Shown: piece by piece, positions 51,101 through 58,655 of the stretch | Position numbering within the stretch: the first letter of the stretch is position 1 | Layout of the letters: every line of letters begins with the position of its first letter | Assembly (NCBI RefSeq): GCF_000472705.1 | Contig: NZ_AXAE01000005.1 | Location: 62,001-126,000, forward strand | Reading direction: 5' to 3' | Length of the DNA stretch: 64,000 nucleotides | Source of the DNA: Mesorhizobium erdmanii USDA 3471 | GTDB taxonomy: Bacteria > Pseudomonadota > Alphaproteobacteria > Rhizobiales > Rhizobiaceae | Position numbers and translations under genes: made by a program | Notes under the pieces: generated by a model | Databases searched by the model: none | What the model saw: the letters and a program-made list of their open reading frames with translations, nothing else | Told to the model about the DNA's origin: nothing

Positions 51101-51192
51101 ACCTCAATGTCGGGCGTGGCGTCAAATTGCGCGGCGAGGCGACCGACGCCGGCGAAGCCAAGGGCGGCATCTTCTACGAAAAGGAATATTGA
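45136..51192 (+). CDS. tamB: TamB, inner-membrane-anchored translocation and lipid-transport protein
   Basis: A 2018-residue protein with an N-terminal membrane anchor (residues 7-30), a very long repetitive beta-groove region and the conserved C-terminal DUF490/TamB domain (LPEDEVLAQLIFGRSMSNLS near residue 1895). It spans the periplasm and interacts with TamA. E. coli TamB is about 1260 residues, so this is much longer. The excess is an internal tandem duplication: the segment around GDLALDDKF and ALIANYL occurs twice, exactly 622 codons apart at several points. Start codon one base after the tamA TGA. Confidence 0.93.
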   Translation: MKIVWRILRIVLYTLLIVVAGVIGALVVLTKTERGRDNLAGIVSRLASNDDRKITVSGIDGIWSGNLSVDHVVLEDRQGAWLVARKVAVDWSPLALLSKSFSADRIAAERIELARLPVAGTQPPPPSGGATTLPVAIDVKQIDLPEIALGPQLAGSGIAELAAKGMLKADAAPLAVETTLAVTRHDGKQGNVDAKIHFAPGDNRLDLDLKASEPAGGIIANLLKLPDAPPVDITVSGTGPLANWNGIATFTVDGKIVTQLTGRHQLTDKGNHVEAKGDGEFAPFLPENLRPLFAGKTSFDVAGTATSAGGISIDRASIESDAIHGTATGIADPAGASDLSVQIAAKGAPVQITVGSAAQPITLAIRNATARAFGDGKAPIVDIGASLASVVAGGTQLNDLAAQIHSDGFDIQNRAGPVAVKLTAGGLKTDVATLAPLVTGKVDVDLAGSLSKDAITIDQGTMRSDALNASLTMTVALADLSMQLKMNADAVSTALPPQISSVLGERVKFSAAATRDPQGAFAANSISLTSGSLSASGTASAQGTDIQADIKGTLGDVSVLSPMVGVPVAGGVNFSLSASGARTAPDFTVSADSDSLTASGRTVKAIKLTASGKADIASPSADVSLTGAVNDQPLDVKAALVTSEGKRSINGFLVALGDNKVSGDLALDDKFMPLGTLTLAAPAVDQLAALAGQAVTGDINGTILFARDGEAPSVTIDAKSSSIARGEVTAKTIAVNALIANYLKAPAISGTIKADAVTAGATEISGIGVDLKRDGDWTNFTGGATIAGIPATAAGRVKIAEGTTSVEISSGEATIRGIKAAIAEASTLTIANGTTSIERLALDIGGGAVTLSGSAGQTLDLAAQFSALPAALANDFAPGLDAVGTLGGTAQVTGTPAAPQVRFDAQLTGVETSQTRQAGLGTLAVDAAGAYTLAGGVALDHATLSGEKISGKAAGTINPNGASDFALDLISSGPSLLLTVGSAESPVKIEVQSLSAKVAGESTQARLDVSAILPSVTTSPAKVDGLVLALHSDAFDLRNRAGPVSGTVSVDKVGLDNAAIAPLIAGKVTAALNARLTPDSVAIDSGSLKSDALNSQVAGQVSLRDGAIDLTLSADAPSSALPAAARGMLGERARISATLKRDPNGSINVDGLKLASGGLTAQGQASLADNKVAADITGALADISPLSKDAKGAIAFALSAQGPAVAPDLSLTVNSDRLLVAEREITGLKLTATGKADAANPAANVQLTGNVAGQALQGSAVLATADGKSAINGLLLSLGKNKISGDLALDDKFVPEGTISLDLPDIGPLAALALEKAEGDVRGTIAFTRNGAAPQVAIKAATASITRGDLQAKAVSIDALIANYLAAPVISGKIRADTVTSGGTVISGINVDLKRDGDWTGFSGGATVKGIPAQAAGRVKVANGTTTIELASGQATVQGIKAAIAQASTVSIANGTTTLDRLVLNLGGGTATVTGKVGQALDINATLAKVPMSLANSFSPGLDAAGSISGTVKVTGAPASPAVAFNIDAAGVQTSQTRGAGVGAVSVSSSGTFAGKKLTFNANVSDGAGLGLKGGGTVTTAGTPALVLDFNGAVPFGILSQKLAAQGLALTGTANVNVQVRGPATSPVIGGSVSTSGARLVDARSGLAVNDLTADVSIGGGVARINRLTGTLSTRGSLSASGTVGINPAQGFPADLSIKLTDGRYTDGRVVTANLGGDLTIKGPLTSAPAIAGTVNLAKTVITVPDKLPGSLSALDVKHKNAPGAVRAQDKALRPATTSGKSGGSGLALDVTVNAPNQIFIQGRGVDAELGGSLRLTGPASSPQAVGTFTLQRGRLSILGKRLTFTEGTVGFSGSLVPYLNLTATTTTTSATVTIVVSGEATNPKFTFSSVPALPEDEVLAQLIFGRSMSNLSPLQIAQLAEAAGQLAGVGGSTSLLENLRSAIGVDDLDVTTDSQGGTAVSAGKYLNDRTYVTIQKGDKPGSGKATIDLNVGRGVKLRGEATDAGEAKGGIFYEKEY
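46080..49740 (+). repeat. Internal tandem duplication in tamB (period about 1.87 kb)
   Basis: Two units of about 1.87 kb lie head to tail. Matching points are SDGFDIQNRAGPV at 46350 and SDAFDLRNRAGPV at 48228 (1878 bases), GDLALDDKF at 47124 and 48990 (1866 bases), and ALIANYL at about 47347 and 49213 (1866 bases). Unit 1 runs approximately 46080-47880 and unit 2 approximately 47945-49740. The copies have diverged clearly at the protein level, so the duplication is old. Confidence 0.8.
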
Positions 51193-51445
51193 GGGGCTGG
51201 CCCCTGCAAAGGCTGGAACTGGCGCTGTCGCAAGCCGTGCAAATGTCTCAGTTTAATGGCCAAAAAGAGATTTTGGCGAAATCTGGGCGCACTAGCACTT
51301 TTGCGCCAAGACTGTCGCTATCGCGCGAACCGCTCCCTTTTCAAAGTTGCACATTCGCTAACATGTTCCCATTCCACGCCGTCTTTGACATCATGGCCTG
51401 GATGCGGAATGTTAATCGGCGGAAAGCCAACAATGGGAGTTAGTC

Positions 51446-53104
51446 ATGACGATTTATAAGAGCAACGGCGACAGCGTTCCGGATCACATCCTGGCCATGG
51501 CCAAAGAAGCCAAGGCAGGAACGGTGGATCGTCGCGAATTCCTGGCGCTTGCCAGCGTCTTCGGTGCGTCGACGGCCATGGCCTACGGACTGCTCGGCCT
51601 TGCCGCTCCGACCCCGGCCAGAGCCGAGGACGTGCAGGGCAAGAAGGGCGGCGTGATCAAGGTCGCCATGTCGGTGAAGGATCCCAAGGATCCGCGCACG
51701 GCGGACTGGTCGGAAATTTCCAATGCCGAACGCCAGGCGCTCGAGCCGCTGGTGAAATACACGAAGGAGTACACCTTCGCGCCGTATCTGCTGGCGAGCT
51801 GGGACATCAATGACGACGCTACCGAATACACGCTGCATGTGCGGCCGGGCGTCGAATGGAACAATGGCGACAAATTCACCGCCGACGACGTGATCTACAA
51901 TTTCACCCGCTGGGCCGACAAGTCGGCGGCAGGCAACTCGATGCCGGGCCGCCTCGGCAGCCTCGTCGACGAGACGACCAAGAAGCTGCGCGCAGGCTCG
52001 GTCGTCAAGGTCGACGACATGACGGTCAAGCTCAAGCTGACCAAGCCCGATATCGCCATCATCCCGAACCTGTGCGACTATCCCGGCCTCATCGTCCACA
52101 AGACCTTCGACGAGAAGGGCGCGAACTTCAAGAACTGCCCGATCGGCACTGGTCCGTTCGAACTCGTTTCCTACGATGTCGGCCAGAAGGTCGTCTACAA
52201 GCGCCGCACCACCGGCAAATGGTGGCAGGGCGAGGCCTTCCTCGATGGCGTCGAGTTCATCGACTACGGCACCGATCCGGCCGCGACTGTCTCCGCCTTC
52301 GAATCGGGCGAAGTGCAGACCAACCACGAGACGACCGCCGACTACGTCAAGATCATCGAAGGCGTCGGCGCGCCGGCTTCGGAAGTCGTGACCGCGGCCA
52401 CCGTGGTGTCGCGTTTCAACGTCAACGCCAAGCCTTATGGCGATCAGAAGGTGCGCCAGGCAATGGCTCTGGCCGTCGACAATTCGGTGGTGCTGCAGCT
52501 TGGCTACGGCAATGCCGGCACGCCGGCCGAGAACCACCATGTCGCGCCGATCCATCCTGAATATGTCGAACTGCCGAAGATCAAGCGCGACATGGCCAAG
52601 GCCAAGCAGATGCTGACGGAAGCCGGCGTGATCGATTTCGAGCACGAACTGATCAGCAACGACGAGGACTATCACAAGAACACCACGGACGCGATCGCGG
52701 CCCAGTTGCGCGAAGCCGGCATCAAGGTGAAGCGCACCGTGCTGCCGAGCTCGACCTTCTGGAATGACTGGACGAAATATCCGTTCTCGGAAACCAACTG
52801 GAACATGCGTCCGCTGGGTATCCAGGTCATCGCCATCGCCTACCGCACGGGCGAAGCCTGGAACGAGACGGCTTACGCCAATCCGGACTTCGACAAGAAG
52901 GTCAACGAGGCGCTCGGCATCGCCGATGCGGAGAAGCGCAAGGTTGTGATGAAGGACATCGAGACGATGCTGCAGGAGTCCGGCATCATCATCCAGCCGT
53001 ACTGGCGCAAGCTCTACATCAACATCAAGCCCGAGGTGAAGAACCACTCGATGCACCCGACCTACGAGCACGATTTCGGCAAGGTCTGGCTCGATCAGGC
53101 GTGA
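51446..53104 (+). CDS. ABC transporter substrate-binding protein, peptide type (family 5)
   Basis: A 552-residue periplasmic binding protein of the DppA/OppA class. The N-terminus has a twin-arginine-type signal (RR at residues 29-30, [16 protein letters not shown]), so it may be exported folded. Family 5 features are [20 protein letters not shown] near residue 118, [20 protein letters not shown] near 136, and [13 protein letters not shown] near 230. It is the first gene of a five-domain importer. Short peptides, or another small organic compound such as an opine, could be carried. Confidence 0.9.
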   Translation: MTIYKSNGDSVPDHILAMAKEAKAGTVDRREFLALASVFGASTAMAYGLLGLAAPTPARAEDVQGKKGGVIKVAMSVKDPKDPRTADWSEISNAERQALEPLVKYTKEYTFAPYLLASWDINDDATEYTLHVRPGVEWNNGDKFTADDVIYNFTRWADKSAAGNSMPGRLGSLVDETTKKLRAGSVVKVDDMTVKLKLTKPDIAIIPNLCDYPGLIVHKTFDEKGANFKNCPIGTGPFELVSYDVGQKVVYKRRTTGKWWQGEAFLDGVEFIDYGTDPAATVSAFESGEVQTNHETTADYVKIIEGVGAPASEVVTAATVVSRFNVNAKPYGDQKVRQAMALAVDNSVVLQLGYGNAGTPAENHHVAPIHPEYVELPKIKRDMAKAKQMLTEAGVIDFEHELISNDEDYHKNTTDAIAAQLREAGIKVKRTVLPSSTFWNDWTKYPFSETNWNMRPLGIQVIAIAYRTGEAWNETAYANPDFDKKVNEALGIADAEKRKVVMKDIETMLQESGIIIQPYWRKLYINIKPEVKNHSMHPTYEHDFGKVWLDQA

Positions 53105-53117
53105 CCCACAGCTTGAA

Positions 53118-53185
53118 GAATGCGAGGGGCGCACGGCCCTTCGCATTCGCAGGATCGCCGCCGTTGCATGAGATGCAGCGGCGGC
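53118..53185 (+). terminator. Two strong hairpins between binding-protein and permease genes
   Basis: Hairpin 1 (53118-53148): GAATGCGA and TCGCATTC close a GGGC/GCCC inner stem. Hairpin 2 (53157-53185): GCCGCCGTTGCAT and ATGCAGCGGCGGC around GAG, 13 pairs with one G-U. Neither has a U-run. They lie inside the operon and probably stabilise the upstream mRNA or attenuate the permease genes. Confidence 0.6.
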
Positions 53186-53254
53186 GTGACGTCACAAGGT
53201 TTTCGTCACAGGGTTGACTATATCTGACCCCAACCCGGCCGGCAGGGGGCACGC

Positions 53255-54289
53255 ATGTTCTCATTCATCATCAGACGCATCGGCACAATTCTGCTCACGA
53301 TGCTGTGCCTGACGCTGGTCGTCTTCTTCCTAGTCAATCTCGAACCCAATCTGAAGAAGCTGGCGATCAGCCAGACCGAAATGCACACCTCGGCCGATCA
53401 GCTCGAAAGCTGGCTGGTCAACCACGGCTACCGGCAGAATTTCTTCTCGCGCTACGGCCAGTGGCTCGGCGTCGTGCCCAAGCAGCCGATCACCGATCCG
53501 GCGACCGGAAAGACGACGCAGCGTTTCACCTTCTGCAACGACCCGACCGTGCCGACATTCTCCGGCGTGCTCGAGGGCGATTTCGGCTGTTCGACCAAAT
53601 TCAAGACCACCGTTGCGGCCAAGCTGTTCCCGGCCCTCGGCGCCACCGGCATCCTGATGCTGTGCGTGCTGGGGGTGATGGTGCCGGTCTCGCTGCTGGT
53701 CGGCATTCTCGCCGGCATGCGCGAGGGGTCACGAACCGACCGGGTGCTTTCCGTCGCTTCCATCGCCTCGACGGCGACGCCTGAATATGTGTCGGGGGTC
53801 ATCTTCACCGTCGTCTTCGCGTCATGGCTCGGCTGGCTGAACGGCTCGGCCGCCTCGGCGAGCCAGGGCATCACCTTCTACAATTTCACCCTGCCGGTGA
53901 TCACGCTGGCGATCTACGGCATCGGCTATATCGCCCGCATGACGCGCGCCTCGATGGTCGAGGTGATGACGCAGCAATATATCCGCACGGCGCGGTTGAA
54001 GGGCCTTTCCTTCCGCGGCGTGGTGGTCAAGCACGCGCTGCGCAATGCGCTGATCGCGCCCTTCACCGTCATCATGCTGCAGTTTCCCTGGCTGCTCACC
54101 GGCGTCGTCATCGTCGAGGTGATGTTCCGCTACCAGGGCTTCGGCTACACGCTGGTCGAGGCCGCGGGCAACAACGACATCGATCTTCTGCTCGGCTGTT
54201 CGCTGGTTTCAGTGTTCATCGTGCTGATCACGCAGCTCATTTCCGATGTCGGTTACGCGTTCCTCAATCCGCGCATCCGGGTCCAGTAG
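53255..54289 (+). CDS. ABC transporter permease, DppB type
   Basis: A 344-residue inner-membrane permease with six hydrophobic segments and the DppB-type N-terminus MFSFIIRRIGTILLTMLCLT. The EAA-like loop RTARLKGLSFRGVVVKHALRN is near residue 245, and TGVVIVEVMFRYQGFGYTL is near 285. A longer periplasmic insert (residues 60-120) is present. It pairs with the permease 13 bases downstream. Confidence 0.92.
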   Translation: MFSFIIRRIGTILLTMLCLTLVVFFLVNLEPNLKKLAISQTEMHTSADQLESWLVNHGYRQNFFSRYGQWLGVVPKQPITDPATGKTTQRFTFCNDPTVPTFSGVLEGDFGCSTKFKTTVAAKLFPALGATGILMLCVLGVMVPVSLLVGILAGMREGSRTDRVLSVASIASTATPEYVSGVIFTVVFASWLGWLNGSAASASQGITFYNFTLPVITLAIYGIGYIARMTRASMVEVMTQQYIRTARLKGLSFRGVVVKHALRNALIAPFTVIMLQFPWLLTGVVIVEVMFRYQGFGYTLVEAAGNNDIDLLLGCSLVSVFIVLITQLISDVGYAFLNPRIRVQ

Positions 54290-54301
54290 GGGAGAAGGCG
54301 C

Positions 54302-55459
54302 ATGCAAGCTCAATATATCGGCGCCTCCACCATCATCCTCGAAGTGCTCTGGCGCTTCTGGCCGGTCTGGGTCGCGCTCGCCATCGTCATGGGGGCGAGC
54401 TTCCTCTACAAGAAGAAGCTGGCGCTCTACGGCCAGCTGTTCGACAGCGGCGTCGGCATAGCGGGCGTGTTCATCTGCCTGTTCTGGCTGTTCACGGCGA
54501 TCTTCGCCTCGACCATCTCGCCTTTCGATCCGCTCGGCCAGATTCCGATCATGAAGGACACGCTGCCCGGCGCCATCGAGCCGCAATCGGGGCTGGTCTA
54601 CCTGTTCGGCGGCGACAAGCTGGCGCGCGACGTGTTTTCGCGCATGGTCTATGGCAGTCAGATCGTGCTGATCATCGCGCCGGCGGCGACCGGTTTCGCT
54701 CTCATGGTCGGCATCACGCTCGGCCTGCCGGCCGGCTATTACGGCGGCAAGATCGATTCCATCCTGTCGTTCCTGGCCAATCTGGTGCTGGCTTTCCCGG
54801 TGATCCTGCTGTTCTACCTGCTGGTGACGCCGGGGATCATGGACACGCCGATCCCCTATGCGCTGGCCGGCGTCTTCTTCCTGTTTCCGATCATCTTCTT
54901 CTGCGTTCTGTTCTGGACGCGCTTCAAGAACCGGCCGGACCGCATCTACATCCTGCTCGGCCTGACGTTGCTCATAGGCGGCTGGATCTATCTCGGCCTT
55001 GTCTTCGACAGGGACCCGCTGCACATCGTCCACATCGATCCCAACCAGCTCAACATCTTCGTGGCGGTGGTGTTCGCCTCCAGCCCCGGCGTGTTCCGCA
55101 TCGTGCGCGGCCTGGTGATGGACATCAAGACGCGCGACTATGTGGCGGCGGCCCAGACGCGCGGTGAATCGCCCTGGTACATCATGCTATGGGAGATCCT
55201 GCCCAATGCGCGCGGACCGCTGATCGTCGATGCCTGCCTGCGCATCGGCTACACCACCATCCTGCTCGGGACGCTGGGTTATTTCGGCCTCGGCCTGGCA
55301 CCGGAAAGTCCCGACTGGGGCACGGCGATCAAGGACGCAAGCCGCTTGCTGCGTTCCTTCATCCATCCGGCGCTGCCGCCGACGATCGCGCTGATGAGTT
55401 TCGTGCTGGGCTTGAACCTGCTCGCCGATTCCCTGCGCGAGCAATCGATGAAGGATTGA
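54302..55459 (+). CDS. ABC transporter permease, DppC type
   Basis: A 385-residue permease, longer than the usual 280-300 residues because of extra N-terminal and central membrane segments. The core motif is GTDKLGRDVFSR in variant form (FGGDKLARDVFSRMVYGSQI near residue 100). The EAA loop is YVAAAQTRGESPWYIMLWEI near 280. It forms the channel with the DppB-type subunit. Confidence 0.9.
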   Translation: MQAQYIGASTIILEVLWRFWPVWVALAIVMGASFLYKKKLALYGQLFDSGVGIAGVFICLFWLFTAIFASTISPFDPLGQIPIMKDTLPGAIEPQSGLVYLFGGDKLARDVFSRMVYGSQIVLIIAPAATGFALMVGITLGLPAGYYGGKIDSILSFLANLVLAFPVILLFYLLVTPGIMDTPIPYALAGVFFLFPIIFFCVLFWTRFKNRPDRIYILLGLTLLIGGWIYLGLVFDRDPLHIVHIDPNQLNIFVAVVFASSPGVFRIVRGLVMDIKTRDYVAAAQTRGESPWYIMLWEILPNARGPLIVDACLRIGYTTILLGTLGYFGLGLAPESPDWGTAIKDASRLLRSFIHPALPPTIALMSFVLGLNLLADSLREQSMKD

Positions 55460-55461
55460 CG

Positions 55462-55480
55462 GTGGGGTCCCAGACCCCAC
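55462..55480 (+). terminator. Hairpin between permease and ATPase genes
   Basis: GTGGGGTC and GACCCCAC form a perfect 8-bp stem with loop CCA, three bases after the permease stop. Confidence 0.45.
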
Positions 55481-55509
55481 TTGGCTAAGAACTAGGATTG
55501 GAGCGACCC

Positions 55510-57843
55510 ATGAACGAGGCAGTTCGAAATCCGGCCAAGCCGACCAACGGGCCGATCATCGAGATCGAAAACCTGTCGATCTCCTTCTTCACCCGCAAAG
55601 GCGAAATCCCTGCCGTCATGGATTTTTCCTGCACGGTCATGCCCGGCGAAGCGATGGGCATCGTCGGCGAATCCGGCTGCGGCAAGTCGACCGTGTCGCT
55701 CGGCATCATGCGCGACCTCTCCAACATCGGGAAGATCGTCGGCGGCAAGATCAAGTTCCAGGGCAAGGACATGGGCGAGCTCTCCGAAGAGGAGCTGCGC
55801 AGCATCCGCGGCAACAAGATCGCCATGATCTACCAGGAGCCGATGGCGAGCCTGAATCCGGCGATGAAGATCGGCCAGCAATTGATGGAAGTACCGCTGA
55901 TCCACGACAAGGTGTCGAAGGAAGAGGCCCGTTCGAGGGCGCTGGAAATGGTGCGCTCGGTCAAGCTGCCCGATCCAGAGCGCATGATGCGCTCCTATCC
56001 GCACCAGCTCTCCGGCGGCCAGCAGCAGCGCATCGTCATCGCCATGGCGCTGCTGTCGAAGCCGGCACTGCTTCTGCTCGACGAGCCGACAACGGCGCTC
56101 GACGTGACGGTGGAAGCCGGCATCGTCGAACTGGTCAAGGGGCTCGGCGAGAAGTTCGGCACCTCGATGATCTTCGTATCGCACAATCTCGGCCTCATCC
56201 TCGAGACCTGCGACAAGATCACGGTGATGTATTCGGGCGAGGCGGTCGAGACCGGCAAGATCAAGGACGTCTTCGACCGGATGCGCCATCCCTACACGCA
56301 AGGGCTGTTCCGTTCGATCCCGCTTCCGGGCGCCGACAAGAATTCGCGGCCGCTGATTGCCATTCCGGGCCAGTTGCCGCTGCCACATGAGCGGCCGAAG
56401 GGCTGCAATTTCGGCCCGCGCTGCCACCATTTCGTCGAGGGCGTCTGCAACGCCGCCGAAATCCCGATGGTCGAGGTCGCCGGCCACGAAGGTCACTTCT
56501 CGCGCTGCGTGCGTTTCAACGAGATCGACTGGGAGGCGCTGCCGCCCGGGGCCAAGAAGGTCAACGAGAAGGTCGTGCCCGGCGCGCCGGTGCTCAAGAT
56601 CGAGGACCTGCGGAAATACTACAAAGTCGGCGGCAGCGAGGTATTCGGTTCGAGCGAAGGCCGTGTCGTCAAGGCCAATGAGACCATCTCCTTCATGGCG
56701 CGCGAATCCGAGACCGTGGCCATCGTCGGCGAATCCGGCTGCGGGAAGTCGACGCTGGCCAAGGTGCTGCTCGGGCTGGAGACTGCAAGCTCCGGCAAAG
56801 TTTCGCTGGGCAACAAGGAAATCCAGTCGACGGGCATCGAAAGCCGCAGCGTCGACACGGTGTCGTCGATCCAGATGGTGTTCCAGAACCCCTTCGACAC
56901 ACTGAACCCCAGCCATTCGGTCGGGGCGCAGATCATCCGCACGCTCGAGAAATTCAATGTCGGCAAGACGGTCGCCGACCGACGCAAGCGCATGCTGGAG
57001 CTGCTCGACCTGGTGAAGCTGCCGCGCGCCTTCGAAACGCGCAAGCCGCGCCAGCTCTCCGGTGGCCAGAAGCAGCGCATCGGTGTGGCGCGCGCCTTTG
57101 CCGGCGACGCCAAGGTGGTGGTGGCCGACGAGCCGGTCTCGGCACTCGACGTGTCGGTGCAGGCGGCGGTGACCGAATTGTTGATGGACATCCAGCGCAA
57201 GAACAAGACGACGATGCTGTTCATCAGCCACGATCTGTCTGTTGTCCGCTACATCGCCGACCGCGTCGTCGTCATGTATCTCGGCTATATCGTCGAGCAG
57301 GGCACGACCGACCAGATCTTCGCGCCGCCCTATCACCCCTACACCGAGGCGCTTTTGTCGGCGATCCCGATCGCCGACACCAGCGTGATCAAGAAACACA
57401 TCGTGCTGGAGGGCGATATCCCCTCGGCTATGAACCCGCCATCCGGCTGCCCGTTCCAGACACGCTGCGGCTACAAGAAGCTGGTTCCGGACAATCTGTG
57501 CGAGACCAAGGTGCCGCCGGTCAAGAACCTCGGCGACGGCCATATGAGCCTGTGCTGGCTGGCCGACGACGTGCTGGCGAAGATGGAGCCGGTGATCAAG
57601 TTCGACAAGGACCATGCCGCGCATGAAGGCGTGCCGGCTGATGCACCGCATGGGACCGGGCCTGGACTTGTCGGAACGCCGCCCAATCGGCCGCGCGGCA
57701 AAAAGGGAAATTTGAAGGCTGACCAGCTCGGCGAGGACGTCGAGGAGAGCCAGGCCGGCATGCGCGCCCGTCGTCACGAAGTCCGCGATGAGAGTTCGGA
57801 AACCGGCGTTTCAAAGCCGAAGGATACAACTAGGCGGCATTGA
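55510..57843 (+). CDS. ABC transporter ATP-binding protein, fused DppD-DppF type
   Basis: A 777-residue ATPase with two complete oligopeptide-class NBDs in one chain, where many systems use two genes. NBD1: Walker A GESGCGKST near residue 56, LSGGQQQR near 165, LLLLDEPTTALD near 185. NBD2: Walker A GESGCGKST near 410, LSGGQKQR near 520, VVADEPVSALD near 540. Each half ends with an oligo_HPY segment with Cys pairs (CNFGPRCHH; CPFQTRCGYKK). A basic, low-complexity tail follows. ATG at 55510 has GGAG 8 bases upstream. Confidence 0.92.
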   Translation: MNEAVRNPAKPTNGPIIEIENLSISFFTRKGEIPAVMDFSCTVMPGEAMGIVGESGCGKSTVSLGIMRDLSNIGKIVGGKIKFQGKDMGELSEEELRSIRGNKIAMIYQEPMASLNPAMKIGQQLMEVPLIHDKVSKEEARSRALEMVRSVKLPDPERMMRSYPHQLSGGQQQRIVIAMALLSKPALLLLDEPTTALDVTVEAGIVELVKGLGEKFGTSMIFVSHNLGLILETCDKITVMYSGEAVETGKIKDVFDRMRHPYTQGLFRSIPLPGADKNSRPLIAIPGQLPLPHERPKGCNFGPRCHHFVEGVCNAAEIPMVEVAGHEGHFSRCVRFNEIDWEALPPGAKKVNEKVVPGAPVLKIEDLRKYYKVGGSEVFGSSEGRVVKANETISFMARESETVAIVGESGCGKSTLAKVLLGLETASSGKVSLGNKEIQSTGIESRSVDTVSSIQMVFQNPFDTLNPSHSVGAQIIRTLEKFNVGKTVADRRKRMLELLDLVKLPRAFETRKPRQLSGGQKQRIGVARAFAGDAKVVVADEPVSALDVSVQAAVTELLMDIQRKNKTTMLFISHDLSVVRYIADRVVVMYLGYIVEQGTTDQIFAPPYHPYTEALLSAIPIADTSVIKKHIVLEGDIPSAMNPPSGCPFQTRCGYKKLVPDNLCETKVPPVKNLGDGHMSLCWLADDVLAKMEPVIKFDKDHAAHEGVPADAPHGTGPGLVGTPPNRPRGKKGNLKADQLGEDVEESQAGMRARRHEVRDESSETGVSKPKDTTRRH

Positions 57844-57856
57844 GCCAGGCAGGGAC

Positions 57857-58447
57857 TTAGCCCCCGCACTGCCTTAGCTGCGCATCATAATCGCGGGCCA
57901 TCTTGTCGGTAGCCCGGGCGTAGCCTTGTACGCCGGCGTCGCCACGGTTGCCGCGGCCATAGGCGGTCCAGCCGAGATAGTAGGCGAGATAGAGATTGTA
58001 GGTGTCGTTGCGGGCGACGCCGTATGTGTCCGCGGTCTTGGAATGGTACCAGCCGACGAAATCGATGGCGTCGGCGAATTTCGTGCGCCGCGCCGCCCAG
58101 TTGCCGGTTTCGCGTTGATATTGCGACCAGGTGCCGTCGAGCGCCTGCGAGAAGCCGGTGGCCGACGAGACGTGCTTCCACGGAATGAAGCCGAGCAGTT
58201 TGGTGCGCGGCGGCCGGGCATTGCTCTTGAAGCCGGATTCCTTGCGTACCGTCGCCATCAGCACTGGCACGGGGATGCCGTATTTCTGTTGCGTGCGCTC
58301 GGCCGCCGACTGCCAGTTGTCGAACCAGCCGTCATTCTGGCCGAAGATGGCACAGACATTGTTGATATGGCTGGGCGCGGTCGCGCAGGCCGAAAGAGCC
58401 AGCAGCACGCCAACCGCTACAATTTTACTAAAACTCGACCTACGCAT
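57857..58447 (-). CDS. Lytic transglycosylase-like lipoprotein (SLT domain)
   Basis: A 196-residue lipoprotein with lipobox LSAC (Cys 21). The domain shows the SLT/lysozyme fold: the catalytic Glu is in VRKESGF (E70), followed by GFIPWKHVSSATGFSQALDG and the late YLAYYLGWTAYGRG. It should cleave peptidoglycan glycan strands from the outer membrane or periplasm. Convergent with the peptide importer, 13 bases apart, and divergent from the MttB-family gene. Confidence 0.88.
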   Translation of the reverse strand: MRRSSFSKIVAVGVLLALSACATAPSHINNVCAIFGQNDGWFDNWQSAAERTQQKYGIPVPVLMATVRKESGFKSNARPPRTKLLGFIPWKHVSSATGFSQALDGTWSQYQRETGNWAARRTKFADAIDFVGWYHSKTADTYGVARNDTYNLYLAYYLGWTAYGRGNRGDAGVQGYARATDKMARDYDAQLRQCGG

Positions 58448-58655
58448 CGGATGAGCAATAGGCCGAAATCATAAAAGGAATCTTGCTGTGTTCGTTAATG
58501 CTGCATCGGCTCGAATGTTCGGGGAAAAGCCGTATTGATAATCCGACGCAGTTTGTCGGTTTTTATAAATTGATATTCGAGAAATGCCGCCTTGGCTAAA
58601 ATCACGCCTGGCGACGGCGTATTTCTGACAGCTTGCCCGGTTTGCCGAGGCTTTG

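Noticed and set aside
51193..51445. Small gene before the peptide importer
   Set aside because: Short frames there lack a ribosome binding site and coding composition; the stretch is read as a promoter region.
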